Of a stretch of 64,000 nt of DNA, positions 7,943-16,603 are shown in pieces; positions within the stretch are counted from its first letter, which is position 1; each line of letters begins with the position of its first letter. The position numbers and the translations under genes were made by a program. Below the pieces are notes generated by a model. That model made no database searches. It saw only the letters and a program-made list of their open reading frames with translations, and was not told where the DNA came from. Origin of the DNA: Candidatus Obscuribacter sp. (GTDB taxonomy: Bacteria > Cyanobacteriota > Vampirovibrionia > Obscuribacterales > Obscuribacteraceae); contig JADYXR010000007.1 of the NCBI GenBank assembly GCA_021772095.1, forward strand, positions 1-64,000, in the 5' to 3' direction.

Positions 7943-10783
7943 TCAGGCGAGCGTTCCCGCCACCATAACCGTGGTTTTCTTATGCAGGAAGTATTTGCGC
8001 ATGGCTTCGTCAGCTTGAGATTTAGTGACGGATAAATACTTATCAGATATCTGATCGAGCTCCGCTACACCCAGTCCCAGGAATTCGAGCTCAGCCAGTA
8101 CTCTGGCGATACCCATCGAAGACGCCAAACCTACCTTAAAGGAACCAACGGCGCGACCAATTTCGCGCGACAGTTCTTCTGCTGAAATTCCTCGGGTCAT
8201 ATACTCATCGAGAACTTTGTCGACCAGGTAAAGACCTTTTTCGATATTCTTCGGATTCACCGTCAGCATTACGGACCAGGGGGCGCCACCAAAGGCAGTG
8301 TCTGAAAATACGGAGTAGATTCCGTAAGTCAGACCGGCCCGATCGCGAACAACTTGTCCCAGTCTCGATGTAATCGTGTCCTGACCGAGCGCGGCGTTCG
8401 CCATGCGGGCAGCGTAGAAGTCTTTAGAGGATCGTCTCAAACTAGTTGGATGAGACATGATCACATCGACACTTGTCTTATCCGGAATCTCTACTTCGAA
8501 GTATCTGCGCGTATCGCTTAGTGCCACATCCGGTATCACGATGTCGGCCGGTTTCGGTCCGGTCCAGTCGCCGAATTTTGCTTTGATCTGATTTAGCACT
8601 TCATCGGTATTAAAATCACCGACGATACTCATCACAGCACCATTGGGCGTAATCAGCTTTTCATGAGCTTTGATCAACTCGCTGCGATCGATGTGCGCCA
8701 GTTCCTTAATTTGCTCGCTGAACGTTTTTTCGTAAAACGGATGCGACTCCGGATACATGATTCGTTTCAGTCCATTCCAGGCAACGCTCTTTGTGTTGTT
8801 GGCGCCTTCGACCAATTTCGAAGTCCATTCAACGCCGACTTTTTGCAATTCGTCTTCGTTCATCAATGGATTACGAAGCACTTCGTCGACCAGTTCCAGA
8901 TACAGAGGGAAATCACTGGACACGAGGCTGGTTCCGAGGCTGAGCCTGTAATTGTCGACACCAAATTCGATGGCACCGGCAATGCCCATTTCTTCGAGCA
9001 TCTCGGCAAGTTTGATTTTGTCGAAGCGCTTCGATCCACGCGGCAACATTTCGGCGACTAATTCCGCCATAGTGTTGTTGTCGTCGCCATGAGTGAAGTA
9101 TCGTCCGGCACGGATGTTGAATGCAAAACCCATAGATTCTGTTCCTGGATTTTCCATCAACAGCACAGTCATGCCGTTAGACAAAACTTCCTTGTGCACT
9201 CGCTCGACAAAAGTTTTGCCCGGCGTTTTCGTTTTCGAGAATTTGACCTTCACCGATTTTGGTGCCTCGGCCAGGAGAGTTTTCAATTCCTCGTCGGTAA
9301 GATCGGAAGGCTTCACGATCTCTTTGCGTTCGCGCACTTCCGGTTCTTTAAAGCCGACCGGCAAGGTTCCCGGAGCTTCGGCTTCGTCGGACTCGTCGTC
9401 ACCGTCTACATCATCATCTTTACCATCGGGCGACGGTGCAGGAGCAGCGACATCATCAAGACCAAGTTGCAACGGTTTGAAATGACCGATTGTGCGATTG
9501 GTTTTGGTGAAGTATTTGCTCATCACACGCATGATATCGTCGGCGGTGACCGCCTCAAACTTATCGTCATACTCCATCAGCCATTTCCAGTCGGATTTGG
9601 ATTCTGCTTCACCAAGCATGAATGCCATGCTGCTTGGATCGGCTTTGGCGAGAATGGTTCCCTTCAGGTTGGCGCTCTTAGCGCGGCTGAGTTCGTCCTC
9701 GGTAACTGGCTCATGGCACAGCTTGCGAACTTCTTCCAACAACGCCTTCTCGCATTTATCCAATGTGATACCAGGATTCAACGTGGCACCGACCATGAAC
9801 AATCCCGGATCGCGCAGTTCATCGTGACGGCAAAAAGCTTCCGCCGCAATTCCTGTATCGATTAATCCTTTATAGAGACGGCTTGATCTTTCATAACCAC
9901 TGCCGAGAATATGTCGCGCGGCAGCCAGTGGATAAGTATCTTCGTGGTCAGCTTCGCAGATGTGGAAGCCCATCCAAACCTTCGGCAAATCGCCGGCTCT
10001 GACGATTTCAAAACGACGCTCGCCTTCTTGCGGCGGCTCTACTGTATAGACATGCGGTATCGGATTTGGTGACGACTTGATGCCACCATAATGACCGTGG
10101 ATCATTCGCAAAGCCGCTTCCGATTCAAATTCCCCAAGCAAAACTACAGTGGCATTGTTAGGCCAGTAGAACGTGTCATAGAACTCGCGGAGCCGATCCA
10201 GCGCAACACCTTCCACATCACTTCGCCAACCGATCGTCGGGTGGTGGTAAGGATGCTCGCGGAACGCCAATGCATAGAGTTCCTTCTCCAGAGCCTCTTC
10301 CGGATAGTTCTCACCGCGCTCCAGTTCATTTCTCACAACAGACATCTCAGAATCTCTGTCGCTCTGACGCAACAGCAAATTGCGCATGCGGTCAGCTTCG
10401 AGCTTGACGCACATATCTAAAAATTCACAAGGCACCACTTCAAAATAACTGGTGCGGTCGAACCAGGTGGTGGCGTTCCAATATGCTCCGATCTGCGTGA
10501 GCAAATCGTCGATGCCGTTTCCTTTGTCGGGATTATGTTTCTTCGTCCCTTTGAAAAGCATGTGTTCGAGAAAGTGCGTCGCGCCCGTGTAACCGACGCC
10601 TTCGTTGCGGCTGCCGACCTTATAGACGACAAGGAAGGTGACGACCGGAGCGGCGTGGTTTTCCATGAGCAAAACCTTGAGCCCGTTGGCGAGTTTGTAC
10701 TCCGCCACGTTCTTGACTTCAGAAATCTTTTCAATGCCGAGGTCTTGGAGGGAGTACTCAGATTTATTGACTGTGTTTACCAT
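7943..10783 (-). CDS. M16 family zinc metallopeptidase, double-domain, cytoplasmic
   Basis: 946 residues containing two M16 units joined by an acidic linker (about residues 435-480, rich in Asp and Glu). The N-terminal unit has the inverted zinc motif HFLEH (His70, Glu73, His74) and the distal glutamate in NELERGE near residue 153, so it should be active. The second unit lacks HxxEH but keeps the RDRAGLTYGIYS segment typical of the non-catalytic half. This is the single-chain equivalent of the bacterial M16 heterodimers. There is no signal peptide, so it probably acts in the cytoplasm, unlike its paralogue at 27929. The start is ATG with AAGAGA upstream. Substrates are unknown; the family degrades peptides or processes precursors. 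Confidence 0.92.
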   Translation of the reverse strand: MVNTVNKSEYSLQDLGIEKISEVKNVAEYKLANGLKVLLMENHAAPVVTFLVVYKVGSRNEGVGYTGATHFLEHMLFKGTKKHNPDKGNGIDDLLTQIGAYWNATTWFDRTSYFEVVPCEFLDMCVKLEADRMRNLLLRQSDRDSEMSVVRNELERGENYPEEALEKELYALAFREHPYHHPTIGWRSDVEGVALDRLREFYDTFYWPNNATVVLLGEFESEAALRMIHGHYGGIKSSPNPIPHVYTVEPPQEGERRFEIVRAGDLPKVWMGFHICEADHEDTYPLAAARHILGSGYERSSRLYKGLIDTGIAAEAFCRHDELRDPGLFMVGATLNPGITLDKCEKALLEEVRKLCHEPVTEDELSRAKSANLKGTILAKADPSSMAFMLGEAESKSDWKWLMEYDDKFEAVTADDIMRVMSKYFTKTNRTIGHFKPLQLGLDDVAAPAPSPDGKDDDVDGDDESDEAEAPGTLPVGFKEPEVRERKEIVKPSDLTDEELKTLLAEAPKSVKVKFSKTKTPGKTFVERVHKEVLSNGMTVLLMENPGTESMGFAFNIRAGRYFTHGDDNNTMAELVAEMLPRGSKRFDKIKLAEMLEEMGIAGAIEFGVDNYRLSLGTSLVSSDFPLYLELVDEVLRNPLMNEDELQKVGVEWTSKLVEGANNTKSVAWNGLKRIMYPESHPFYEKTFSEQIKELAHIDRSELIKAHEKLITPNGAVMSIVGDFNTDEVLNQIKAKFGDWTGPKPADIVIPDVALSDTRRYFEVEIPDKTSVDVIMSHPTSLRRSSKDFYAARMANAALGQDTITSRLGQVVRDRAGLTYGIYSVFSDTAFGGAPWSVMLTVNPKNIEKGLYLVDKVLDEYMTRGISAEELSREIGRAVGSFKVGLASSMGIARVLAELEFLGLGVAELDQISDKYLSVTKSQADEAMRKYFLHKKTTVMVAGTLA

Positions 10784-11046
10784 TGTGAATCTCTTGTTTG
10801 AACTGCCGTGGGTCTGGATTTAAACGATTGGATGTAAGTTTTAAACTGCTGGGGCGCTCCCGTCAGATTGATAAAACTATCGGACCAATAAGATACCGCA
10901 CTGGCGCGCGGAATTCTCGCTGCCGATGCAATCTCCGGGTTGTCGAGAGCGTGAATCCGCCAACTGCTATCGGAATCGCTCTCTCTAGGTTAATATGCTT
11001 CTAGCGTATAAACTGGTCTCCCCTTACCAGCATCCCGGCACCGACC

Positions 11047-11060
11047 GCCGCTTAAGCGGC
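11047..11060. promoter_or_regulatory. perfect 14-bp palindrome directly upstream of a start codon
   Basis: GCCGCTTAAGCGGC is a perfect palindrome ending 10 bp before the ATG of the SDR gene. The ribosome site AGGA lies just after it. It could be an operator or a small mRNA hairpin next to the ribosome site. No regulator can be named. Confidence 0.4.
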
Positions 11061-11070
11061 TAGGAAATCA

Positions 11071-11988
11071 ATGAGAATCGCGATTACTGGCGGCTCAGGC
11101 TTTCTCGGCGGACATCTCGCCCGCGAGATGGCGCGTCGTGGTCATTTTCCGACAATCGTGGCGCGCGGTGTCAGTCCGCGCGGTGAAGCACTGCGCAAAG
11201 TCGCCAACATCAACTTCATGCCTATGCCAATCACCGATGACAGGCGGCTATTCCAGGCTTTCAACAATTGCGACGGCATCGCCCATTTGATCGGAATCAA
11301 CCGAGAGACAGAGCCCAACGAGTTTCACAAGGTTCATGTCGACGCGACCATGCGTGTGATTTCGATGGCGCGCAAAGCCGGCATAAAAAGAGTTATCTTC
11401 GTCAGTTATTTGAAGGCTCGCAAGAATCCTTTTTCGCGCTACCACCAGACAAAATGGGAAGCCGAGGAGATGTTTCGAACATCAGGTTTGGATTACACAA
11501 TACTGAAACCAGGGATGATCTATGGTCCCGGCGATCATATGATTTCTCACATCTCGCGAGCGCTCGACCTGCTACCGCTTTTCTCGCCACCAATCAGTTT
11601 ATTTTCAAACAAAATAAGACCAATCTCAGTCGACGACATGAGCGATTTGATGATCAGAAGTTTCGAAGAAGAGGCTATGGTCAATCAAACGGTGGCTTTA
11701 TTGGGTCCGGAAGAAATCACTTTATCGGAAGCGGTCCGCCGGGTCGCGAGGGTCAGAAAGAAACTGGCATTGGTTTTGCCGCTGCCATCAATCGTGCACT
11801 ACTCTATGGCTGCAGTAATGGAGCGATTCTCCGCCGATCCGCTATTCACGACTGCGCAGATCAATATGCTCACGGATGATATGAGTAAACCATTGGCGGG
11901 TTGCGACCTGCCGCCGCCTGAACTGCAACCGAAGACATATTTAACCGACGAGCAAATCCGCGCTGCACTTGACACCCGCGAAAGTTAA
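11071..11988 (+). CDS. NAD(P)-binding atypical SDR, NDUFA9-like epimerase
   Basis: 305 residues. The N-terminal Rossmann motif is GGSGFLGGHLARE (GxxGxxG, residues 7-13). There follow the conserved AHLIGI, HVDATMRVISMARKAGIKR and KWEAEEMFRTSGLDYTILKPGMIYGPGD segments of the NDUFA9/complex-I-like atypical SDR group. The second active-site motif of classical SDRs (YxxxK) is present only as YHQTKWE. Family members include nucleotide-sugar-epimerase-like proteins and a respiratory complex I accessory subunit; the substrate here is unknown. The ribosome site AGGA lies 6 nt before the ATG. The gene is divergent from the M16 peptidase and followed by a secreted TPR protein 90 bp downstream. Confidence 0.9.
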   Translation: MRIAITGGSGFLGGHLAREMARRGHFPTIVARGVSPRGEALRKVANINFMPMPITDDRRLFQAFNNCDGIAHLIGINRETEPNEFHKVHVDATMRVISMARKAGIKRVIFVSYLKARKNPFSRYHQTKWEAEEMFRTSGLDYTILKPGMIYGPGDHMISHISRALDLLPLFSPPISLFSNKIRPISVDDMSDLMIRSFEEEAMVNQTVALLGPEEITLSEAVRRVARVRKKLALVLPLPSIVHYSMAAVMERFSADPLFTTAQINMLTDDMSKPLAGCDLPPPELQPKTYLTDEQIRAALDTRES

Positions 11989-12079
11989 GCGCCAATTCGG
12001 GAAATAAGTTAAGCGCAGCCAAGCCGCAGCAGGCATTTGTCGGTTAGAATTTACCTTTACTGCGTACTTGAAATCTCGG

Positions 12080-13276
12080 ATGACCCTTTTGACAAAATTC
12101 TTTTTGACATTTTCTGCTCTGGTTGCCATGTCTTTTGGCGTCGCCGGAGAAGCCTTTGCTGGTCCTGCTGAATGGGAAAAACATACCCAAACCGGAGCAG
12201 ACGCATTCAGAGAGAATCGCTTCGGCGAGGCTGAGCGCGCCTTTCAAGCATCGATCACGGAAGCGAAAGCATTCGGCGAGCACGACATGCGTCTTGCCAC
12301 CAGCCTGACCAATCTTGGTGTTCTCTATAACAGTCGCGGACAATTTGATAAGGCAGAACCGCTGTTCGAGCGCGCTGTGACAATCAAACAGAAAGCGCTT
12401 GGACCGTTTAACGTTGAAGTCGCCGATAGTGCGGCGCGACTTTGTCAGTTTTACATGAAACGCAAAAAGTATGAAAAGGCTGATCCCATCTGCCATAAGA
12501 TTACGCAATACGGTGAGATGCAAATCCGTGATTTAACGAACATGGACAATTCATACAAACATCTGCAAAATTATTATTCGCACCACAAAGAGCTGGAACA
12601 GGCTAAAGCACTCGTTCTTCAGGCACAGCAAATCACTCACGACAAGGCGATCGAGAGTTCGTTGGAACTTGCGGTGTTGCTCGATCAAATTGCCGATGCG
12701 TACATGACTCGCCGAAACGGGCATGACAAGCCGGAATCGGAGGCTCTCTACAAAGAAGCGCTGAGATTGCGCGAACGCACTTTGTCCGGCAATCACCTGG
12801 CGCTTGCACAGAGCTACGGCAATCTTGGAAAACTTTATGTGGAAGAGAACCGTCATGCACTTGCAGAACCGCTTCTGCAGAAGGCTTTTTCGATAAGCAA
12901 AGAAACCGTCGGCATGGCCAAGCCGCAGACTTATCAAAATCTGGATGCATATGCACACTCGTTAGCCGCGCTTGGACGACAGTCAAAAGCAGAAGACCTT
13001 TATCGTCAAGCTAAAGACGCTTTTGCCAGCGCATACGGCAAGGGCAGCAACACTCTGGCGGACATCAACCTCAGCTTAGCCAACCTGTTGGAGCACCGCG
13101 GACAGTATCAAGAAGCGGCATCACTTGTTGGCGAAGCATTAAAGATCAGAGAACATGCAAACGGACCAAGTTCTGCGTCGGTTACTTCAGTGAAAGAGAA
13201 ATACGCTTACTTGAGAAGCAAATCCTCGGGTAAAAAAGAAGCAATGAAACTGCAAACGAAAGCAGATCAGCTCTAG
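12080..13276 (+). CDS. secreted tetratricopeptide-repeat protein
   Basis: About 398 residues: an N-terminal signal peptide (LLTKFFLTFSALVAMSFGVA, cleaved after GEAFA) followed by TPR units of the TPR_12/kinesin-light-chain type, such as LATSLTNLGVLYNSRGQFDKA and LAQSYGNLGKLYVEENRHALA. The protein is likely periplasmic or cell-surface and a protein-interaction scaffold. A TTG four codons upstream is in frame; neither candidate start has a strong ribosome site, and ATG is preferred. A TAGAAT element about 35 bp upstream could be a -10 box. An internal 254-bp segment of this gene (12420-12673) is duplicated about 1 kb downstream, inside a chimeric pseudogene. Confidence 0.85.
   Translation: MTLLTKFFLTFSALVAMSFGVAGEAFAGPAEWEKHTQTGADAFRENRFGEAERAFQASITEAKAFGEHDMRLATSLTNLGVLYNSRGQFDKAEPLFERAVTIKQKALGPFNVEVADSAARLCQFYMKRKKYEKADPICHKITQYGEMQIRDLTNMDNSYKHLQNYYSHHKELEQAKALVLQAQQITHDKAIESSLELAVLLDQIADAYMTRRNGHDKPESEALYKEALRLRERTLSGNHLALAQSYGNLGKLYVEENRHALAEPLLQKAFSISKETVGMAKPQTYQNLDAYAHSLAALGRQSKAEDLYRQAKDAFASAYGKGSNTLADINLSLANLLEHRGQYQEAASLVGEALKIREHANGPSSASVTSVKEKYAYLRSKSSGKKEAMKLQTKADQL
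12420..12673 (+). repeat. source copy of a 254-bp duplication within the TPR gene
   Basis: This stretch aligns without gaps to 13443-13696 (offset exactly 1023 bp). I count about 20 differences by eye, so about 92 % identity. Many differences are at third codon positions, which suggests both copies evolved under coding constraint for some time after duplication. Confidence 0.85.
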
Positions 13277-13329
13277 GCTTAATCGCCGCATTTAACTTCG
13301 AACTGCTTAGTCCAGAGCCACAAGTGCCT

Positions 13330-13452
13330 GAGCCGATTCGGTTTCTTCCGGATGAGCACATTCCGGCGGCGGTTACTGCCGGGATCGAAGTTGCAACAGT
13401 CCAAGAACTGGGACGTAGTCGACTATCTGATTCAGAACTGAATCGCCGATAG
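13330..13452 (+). pseudogene. remnant of a DUF5615 PIN-like toxin gene
   Basis: An open stretch ending in TAG reads IRFLPDEHIPAAVTAGI then EVATVQELGRSRLSDSEL. This matches the start of DUF5615 proteins (PIN-like toxin components; typical pattern: FLLDEH, then AVAxGL, then VxTxxExG, then SDxE). The LRRRG-type segment between the two halves is deleted and everything after about 40 residues is lost. There is no start codon with a ribosome site. The stop lies just inside the adjoining TPR duplicate. Only a decayed fragment remains. Confidence 0.55.
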
Positions 13453-13696
13453 TGCAGCGCGACTTTGCCAGTTTTATATGAAACGCAAGAAGTATGAAAA
13501 GGCTGATCTCATCTGCCATAAGATCACGCAATACGGTGAGATGCAAATCCGCGATTTGACTAACATGGATAATTCATACAAGCATCTGCAAAATTATTAT
13601 TCGCACCACAAAGAGCTGAAACAGGCTAAAGCACTCGTTCTCAAGGCACAACAAATCACTCACGAAAAGGCGATTGAGAGTTCGTTGGAACTAGCG
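13443..13696 (+). repeat. displaced copy of a TPR gene segment
   Basis: Second copy of the 254-bp segment from the upstream TPR gene. It is joined on the left to the DUF5615 remnant and on the right, in frame, to a formylglycine-generating-enzyme-like fragment. Both junctions are abrupt, with no insertion-sequence ends or target duplications that I can see. Confidence 0.85.
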
Positions 13697-14095
13697 AAAC
13701 CAGTTCATCAGGTTCATCTCAAGGGACTTTGGATCGACAAGACGGAAGTAACGAACGAAGCGTTTGCGAAATTCGTGAAATCCACAGGCTACAAAACAGT
13801 CGCTGAGCGCAAACCTGAATCGAGATCCATCTCTCCAATCCCGCCGGAGAAGCTTATTCCAAGCGCTCTAGTTTTTACTCCACCGCCGCAGTCCGTGAGC
13901 AAGAAAGATCATTGGGAGTGGTGGCGCTCTGTGCCCGGTGCTGATTGGCAGCATCCTGAGTGCCCAGGCAGCAATTTGAGCGGACGGATGAATCATCCAG
14001 TTGTGCAGGCAGGATGCGGATGCTTATGAAAAGTGGGCTGGCAAACGCCTTCCGACGGAAGCCGAATTTGAATACGCAGCTCGCGGCGGCCCGAG
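13478..14095 (+). pseudogene. chimeric pseudogene: TPR fragment fused to formylglycine-generating enzyme (SUMF1) fragment
   Basis: After the TPR copy, the frame continues as a sulfatase-modifying-factor domain: VHLKGLWIDKTEVTNEAF, STGYKTVAERKP, WEWWRSVPGADWQHPECPG, then NHPVVQ. The next expected residues are missing and the frame shifts by a small deletion near 14010. Thereafter a different frame continues the same domain ([19 protein letters not shown], then EYAARGG). At about 14092 the sequence switches abruptly to Rhs sequence. The catalytic C-terminal part of the enzyme domain is absent. The original product would activate sulfatases or act as a C-type-lectin-like domain; this remnant cannot. 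Confidence 0.8.
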
Positions 14096-14101
14096 AATCG
14101 G

Positions 14102-14974
14102 TTGGTGCAGATAAATTATCCGGGGAGTGGGAACAACACTCAATTGATGTATGACGGATTGAGACGGAACGCTAAGATTGTTGAAAATTTTGGCGGTAGT
14201 TCTACGAGCACGTTGCAGTTTGTTTGGTGCAATAGCATCAGGTGTGAAGAACGGAATTCGAGCGGTGCACTGCTCAAACAATTTTTCGAGGCTGGACAGC
14301 GCAATTCATCGACAAGCTACTTCTATACGAGGGATCACCTCAAATCGATTCAAGAGCTGACCGATTCTAGTGGTATCATCCAAGGACAATATCAATTTGA
14401 GCCTTACGGACGAACTGTGAAAATTCAAGGCGGATCTGATTCCGACTTGGGCTTTACTAGTTTCTATCGGCATCAGCGAAGTGGACTTTCACTCACGCCG
14501 ACAAGGTCGTACATGTGCGATTTTGGAAGATGGTTAACTCGCGATCCATTTCAGGATCCCACCTTTCACTTAATGCCGCAGTCACCAGAAAATTTAAGAA
14601 CGTTGACCCGGTCGACTGTGGCGCATCAAGCGAGCCCGCATTCCGCTAGCCCGGGCAGAAAATCACTTCGCGAGTTGAATCCTTATGCATATGTCGTTAA
14701 CAATCCCATACTCTGGACAGACCCTAGTGGAATGTCTATCAATGTTCCTGCATGGTGTCTTGTTTTTCCCTGGTGGCCGGGGTGCAAGCCTAAGTGTAAG
14801 AAGGAAGAGAATGATTGTTATGCTGATTGTAATGACTGGTATTTAATTGATGTTAAGTGGTGCGATGACAACTACGAACATGGGTCATATGAGCATATTG
14901 AATGCCTGAAGGATGCAGAGGAAACTAGAGATCAATGTGTCCAAGACTGCATGGATAAGGAGGAGACGAAATGA
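14102..14974 (+). CDS. Rhs/YD-repeat C-terminal fragment with cysteine-rich tip
   Basis: The frame enters in the middle of an Rhs protein ([12 protein letters not shown] just upstream, then [20 protein letters not shown] and YEPYGR-like FEPYGR). It contains the Rhs-associated core ([20 protein letters not shown], then [19 protein letters not shown] and the terminal DPSGMS near residue 209). After DPSG follows an 80-residue variable tip with nine cysteines, including three Cx3C pairs (CKPKC, CYADC, CVQDC). Full Rhs proteins have over a thousand residues and a secretion region; all of that is missing, so this is an orphan C-terminus joined to a foreign fragment. The only start is TTG without a good ribosome site. 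The tip overlaps the next gene by ATGA. Confidence 0.75.
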   Translation: MVQINYPGSGNNTQLMYDGLRRNAKIVENFGGSSTSTLQFVWCNSIRCEERNSSGALLKQFFEAGQRNSSTSYFYTRDHLKSIQELTDSSGIIQGQYQFEPYGRTVKIQGGSDSDLGFTSFYRHQRSGLSLTPTRSYMCDFGRWLTRDPFQDPTFHLMPQSPENLRTLTRSTVAHQASPHSASPGRKSLRELNPYAYVVNNPILWTDPSGMSINVPAWCLVFPWWPGCKPKCKKEENDCYADCNDWYLIDVKWCDDNYEHGSYEHIECLKDAEETRDQCVQDCMDKEETK

Positions 14975-15390
14975 AGAACATTCTCACACACAAAGCCGCG
15001 AGGGTAATTAGTCTCGCAGAAAGTGAGTCCGCAAAACTAGAGCTTCCCGGTCTAAGCACTTTGTCGATTTTGCTCGGGCTGATTCTAGAAGGAAGCGGAG
15101 TCGGCGCAAAAGCTCTCACACTCTCAGGCATCAATGTCCAGCAGGTCTACGAACTCGTCGAGCGAGAGGCAATGCTTCGTGACCAAACACCTCTTCTGCT
15201 TCCTGAAATTGTGAATGAAAGTCTTAAAGTATCGCAAAAATTTGGGCAGGACTATATAGGCACCGAACATCTGCTGCTGTTCATTGCATGCGATACTAAC
15301 AAAGAAATTTTTGACGCTCTTGCTGTGCCAGTCAGTTCGCTCAGAGCCACCGTGTTAAAGTTGATCGGTCAGCCTTACACTCCGGACTAG
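14971..15390 (+). CDS. stand-alone Clp N-terminal-domain protein next to an Rhs tip
   Basis: 139 residues built of two repeats like those of the ClpA/ClpC N-domain. The second repeat is clear (SLKVSQKFGQDYIGTEHLLL, with the GTEHLL signature). The first is more divergent (RVISLAESESAKLELPGLST, then LILEGSGVGAKALTLSGI). There is no ATPase module, so this is not a Clp unfoldase. The start codon overlaps the stop of the Rhs tip (ATGA), with AAGGAGG directly upstream, so the two are translationally coupled. In Rhs systems the gene in this position usually encodes the immunity protein for the toxin tip. That role is inferred from position only; a Clp adaptor-like or antirepressor role is possible. 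Confidence 0.75.
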   Translation: MKNILTHKAARVISLAESESAKLELPGLSTLSILLGLILEGSGVGAKALTLSGINVQQVYELVEREAMLRDQTPLLLPEIVNESLKVSQKFGQDYIGTEHLLLFIACDTNKEIFDALAVPVSSLRATVLKLIGQPYTPD

Positions 15391-15783
15391 CTTGTTCTCT
15401 GCTGTTATCCAGGAGACCAACAGGGCCTGTTCTTATTTTCATCCCTGGATTTCTTGTTGCATCCGATTATTGGTCCCATACTCCAATAAGCAATTCCCTT
15501 TTTATCTACAATAATTGCTTTGACGATCATCGTCCGATACATAATTCGACCTAAGAACCGGAGTTAATAACAGAGCTTGGGCTGAACCGTGAACTTCATT
15601 GAACCGCCTTCCAATTAGCGACTTCCTTCAAGAACTGTTTTTCCCGACGTCATTCGGAAAGAGGTAATTCCGAGTGTTTCCTGGAAGAGGTGGCAAATAT
15701 CATCTCATTGATTCAGACCACGTTATACGAGGCGTGGCAGAAAAATCGTGTCCGTTCGGCCGGTGCGACATGAGGGGGATCAA
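15391..15783. other. 393-bp gap after the Rhs/Clp-N pair, no confident gene
   Basis: The gap is AT-richer than the surroundings. A 45-codon frame on the minus strand (15405-15542, ATG with a weak AGG upstream) resembles nothing known, and is not called as a gene. The rest shows neither long frames nor terminator hairpins. It probably contains further decayed fragments of the adjoining mosaic region. Confidence 0.4.
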
Positions 15784-15927
15784 ATGAATGGGCCCCAACA
15801 CCAGTTCAACACCGAAGATCAAACCGCATTTTCGTTGCGAGAACAACAGTTCATCGAGGTTTTCATCATTGCAATGCAATTCTTAAAGCCAGGGAATTTT
15901 GCTTTTTTTGTAATCAAATTTCCCTGA
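15784..15927 (+). CDS. possible small protein of 47 residues
   Basis: ATG preceded by the strong ribosome site GAGGGGG at 6 nt. The product starts MNGPQHQFNTEDQTAF, then has LREQQFIEVFIIAMQFLKPG and ends in a hydrophobic run with Lys. It has no family I recognise. Its end overlaps the convergent membrane-protein gene by 14 bp, and a weak inverted repeat (CAGGGAA / TTTCCCTG) lies across that end. The ribosome site is the only real support. Confidence 0.3.
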   Translation: MNGPQHQFNTEDQTAFSLREQQFIEVFIIAMQFLKPGNFAFFVIKFP

Positions 15928-16507
15928 GTTCTGGCGGGGTGTCATGCTCCAGGGCTTTGGGATTTTGGGCATCAAGCCTTTCAATCCCGCGGGGAATACT
16001 TTCTATGCGATAACCTGTACATTCTCTTCCATCGATAGTCAAAAGCAGGAGAGGATCTCTTCTATTGATCCGAGTCTGGAGGAGGCACTTGAACGAACCT
16101 TGATTGAGAAGCTTGTTTGCCCAAATCCTCTGTGACCGTGAAAAATTAAATGAAACGCACATGTTTTCAGTATCTGGGATAGTTATTGAAGCAAAATAAT
16201 TATCACTGTTGTCTTGATCGGTTTGCCGTTCGACATACATTTGAACTTTGCACTCTCGAAGTGGTAGCTGTTTGAGTAGTTGCATGTTCTGCTCATGTTC
16301 TTTGCTACATGATCGACAACAGAGAACTGAAATGATTGTGCTTGCTAAAATGATAGCAAGAAAGAGAGGGAGTAAGACAGGGTCTTTGCGACAAATAACA
16401 GCAAGAATTATGGATGTAGGCAAAAGCAAAATCGCCAGGGCAATTGGGACTGCCAAGATTTGGCTTAATTCGGTGGTAATCTCTGCTTGCTTGTTAGTCA
16501 ATTTCAA
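15914..16507 (-). CDS. small membrane protein of unknown function
   Basis: 197 residues. Two adjacent hydrophobic segments at about residues 16-40 and 43-65 form a transmembrane hairpin, followed by a Cys-rich junction (CCRSC). A soluble domain of about 130 residues follows (beta-rich, with YFASITIPDTENMCVSFNFS). No family is recognised. The length and topology would fit a membrane-anchored sensor or immunity-type protein. It follows the mosaic region and is convergent with the small frame at 15784. An upstream neighbour on the same strand starts 97 bp away, with no strong terminator between them. Confidence 0.65.
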   Translation of the reverse strand: MKLTNKQAEITTELSQILAVPIALAILLLPTSIILAVICRKDPVLLPLFLAIILASTIISVLCCRSCSKEHEQNMQLLKQLPLRECKVQMYVERQTDQDNSDNYFASITIPDTENMCVSFNFSRSQRIWANKLLNQGSFKCLLQTRINRRDPLLLLTIDGRECTGYRIESIPRGIERLDAQNPKALEHDTPPELREI

Positions 16508-16603
16508 TTCATCCTTACTGAGGCTCTAAAGCAAGGAGCGTTTCGCCCTCTCAGACCGCTGGGATCAACCGCTCCTAAGCGTGGTTTTTCGTTCCACTGC
16601 GCC

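Noticed and set aside
9089-9865. 258-codon plus-strand frame opposite the M16 peptidase
   Set aside because: Antisense shadow of a well-supported metallopeptidase; Phe/His/Arg-rich translation without domain features.
14102-14974. functional full Rhs toxin
   Set aside because: The N-terminal shell, repeats and secretion region are absent and the frame is joined to a foreign fragment; only the core end and tip remain.
15405-15542. 45-codon minus-strand small gene
   Set aside because: Weak ribosome site, no recognisable features and location in a decayed mosaic region; mentioned only in the description of the gap.
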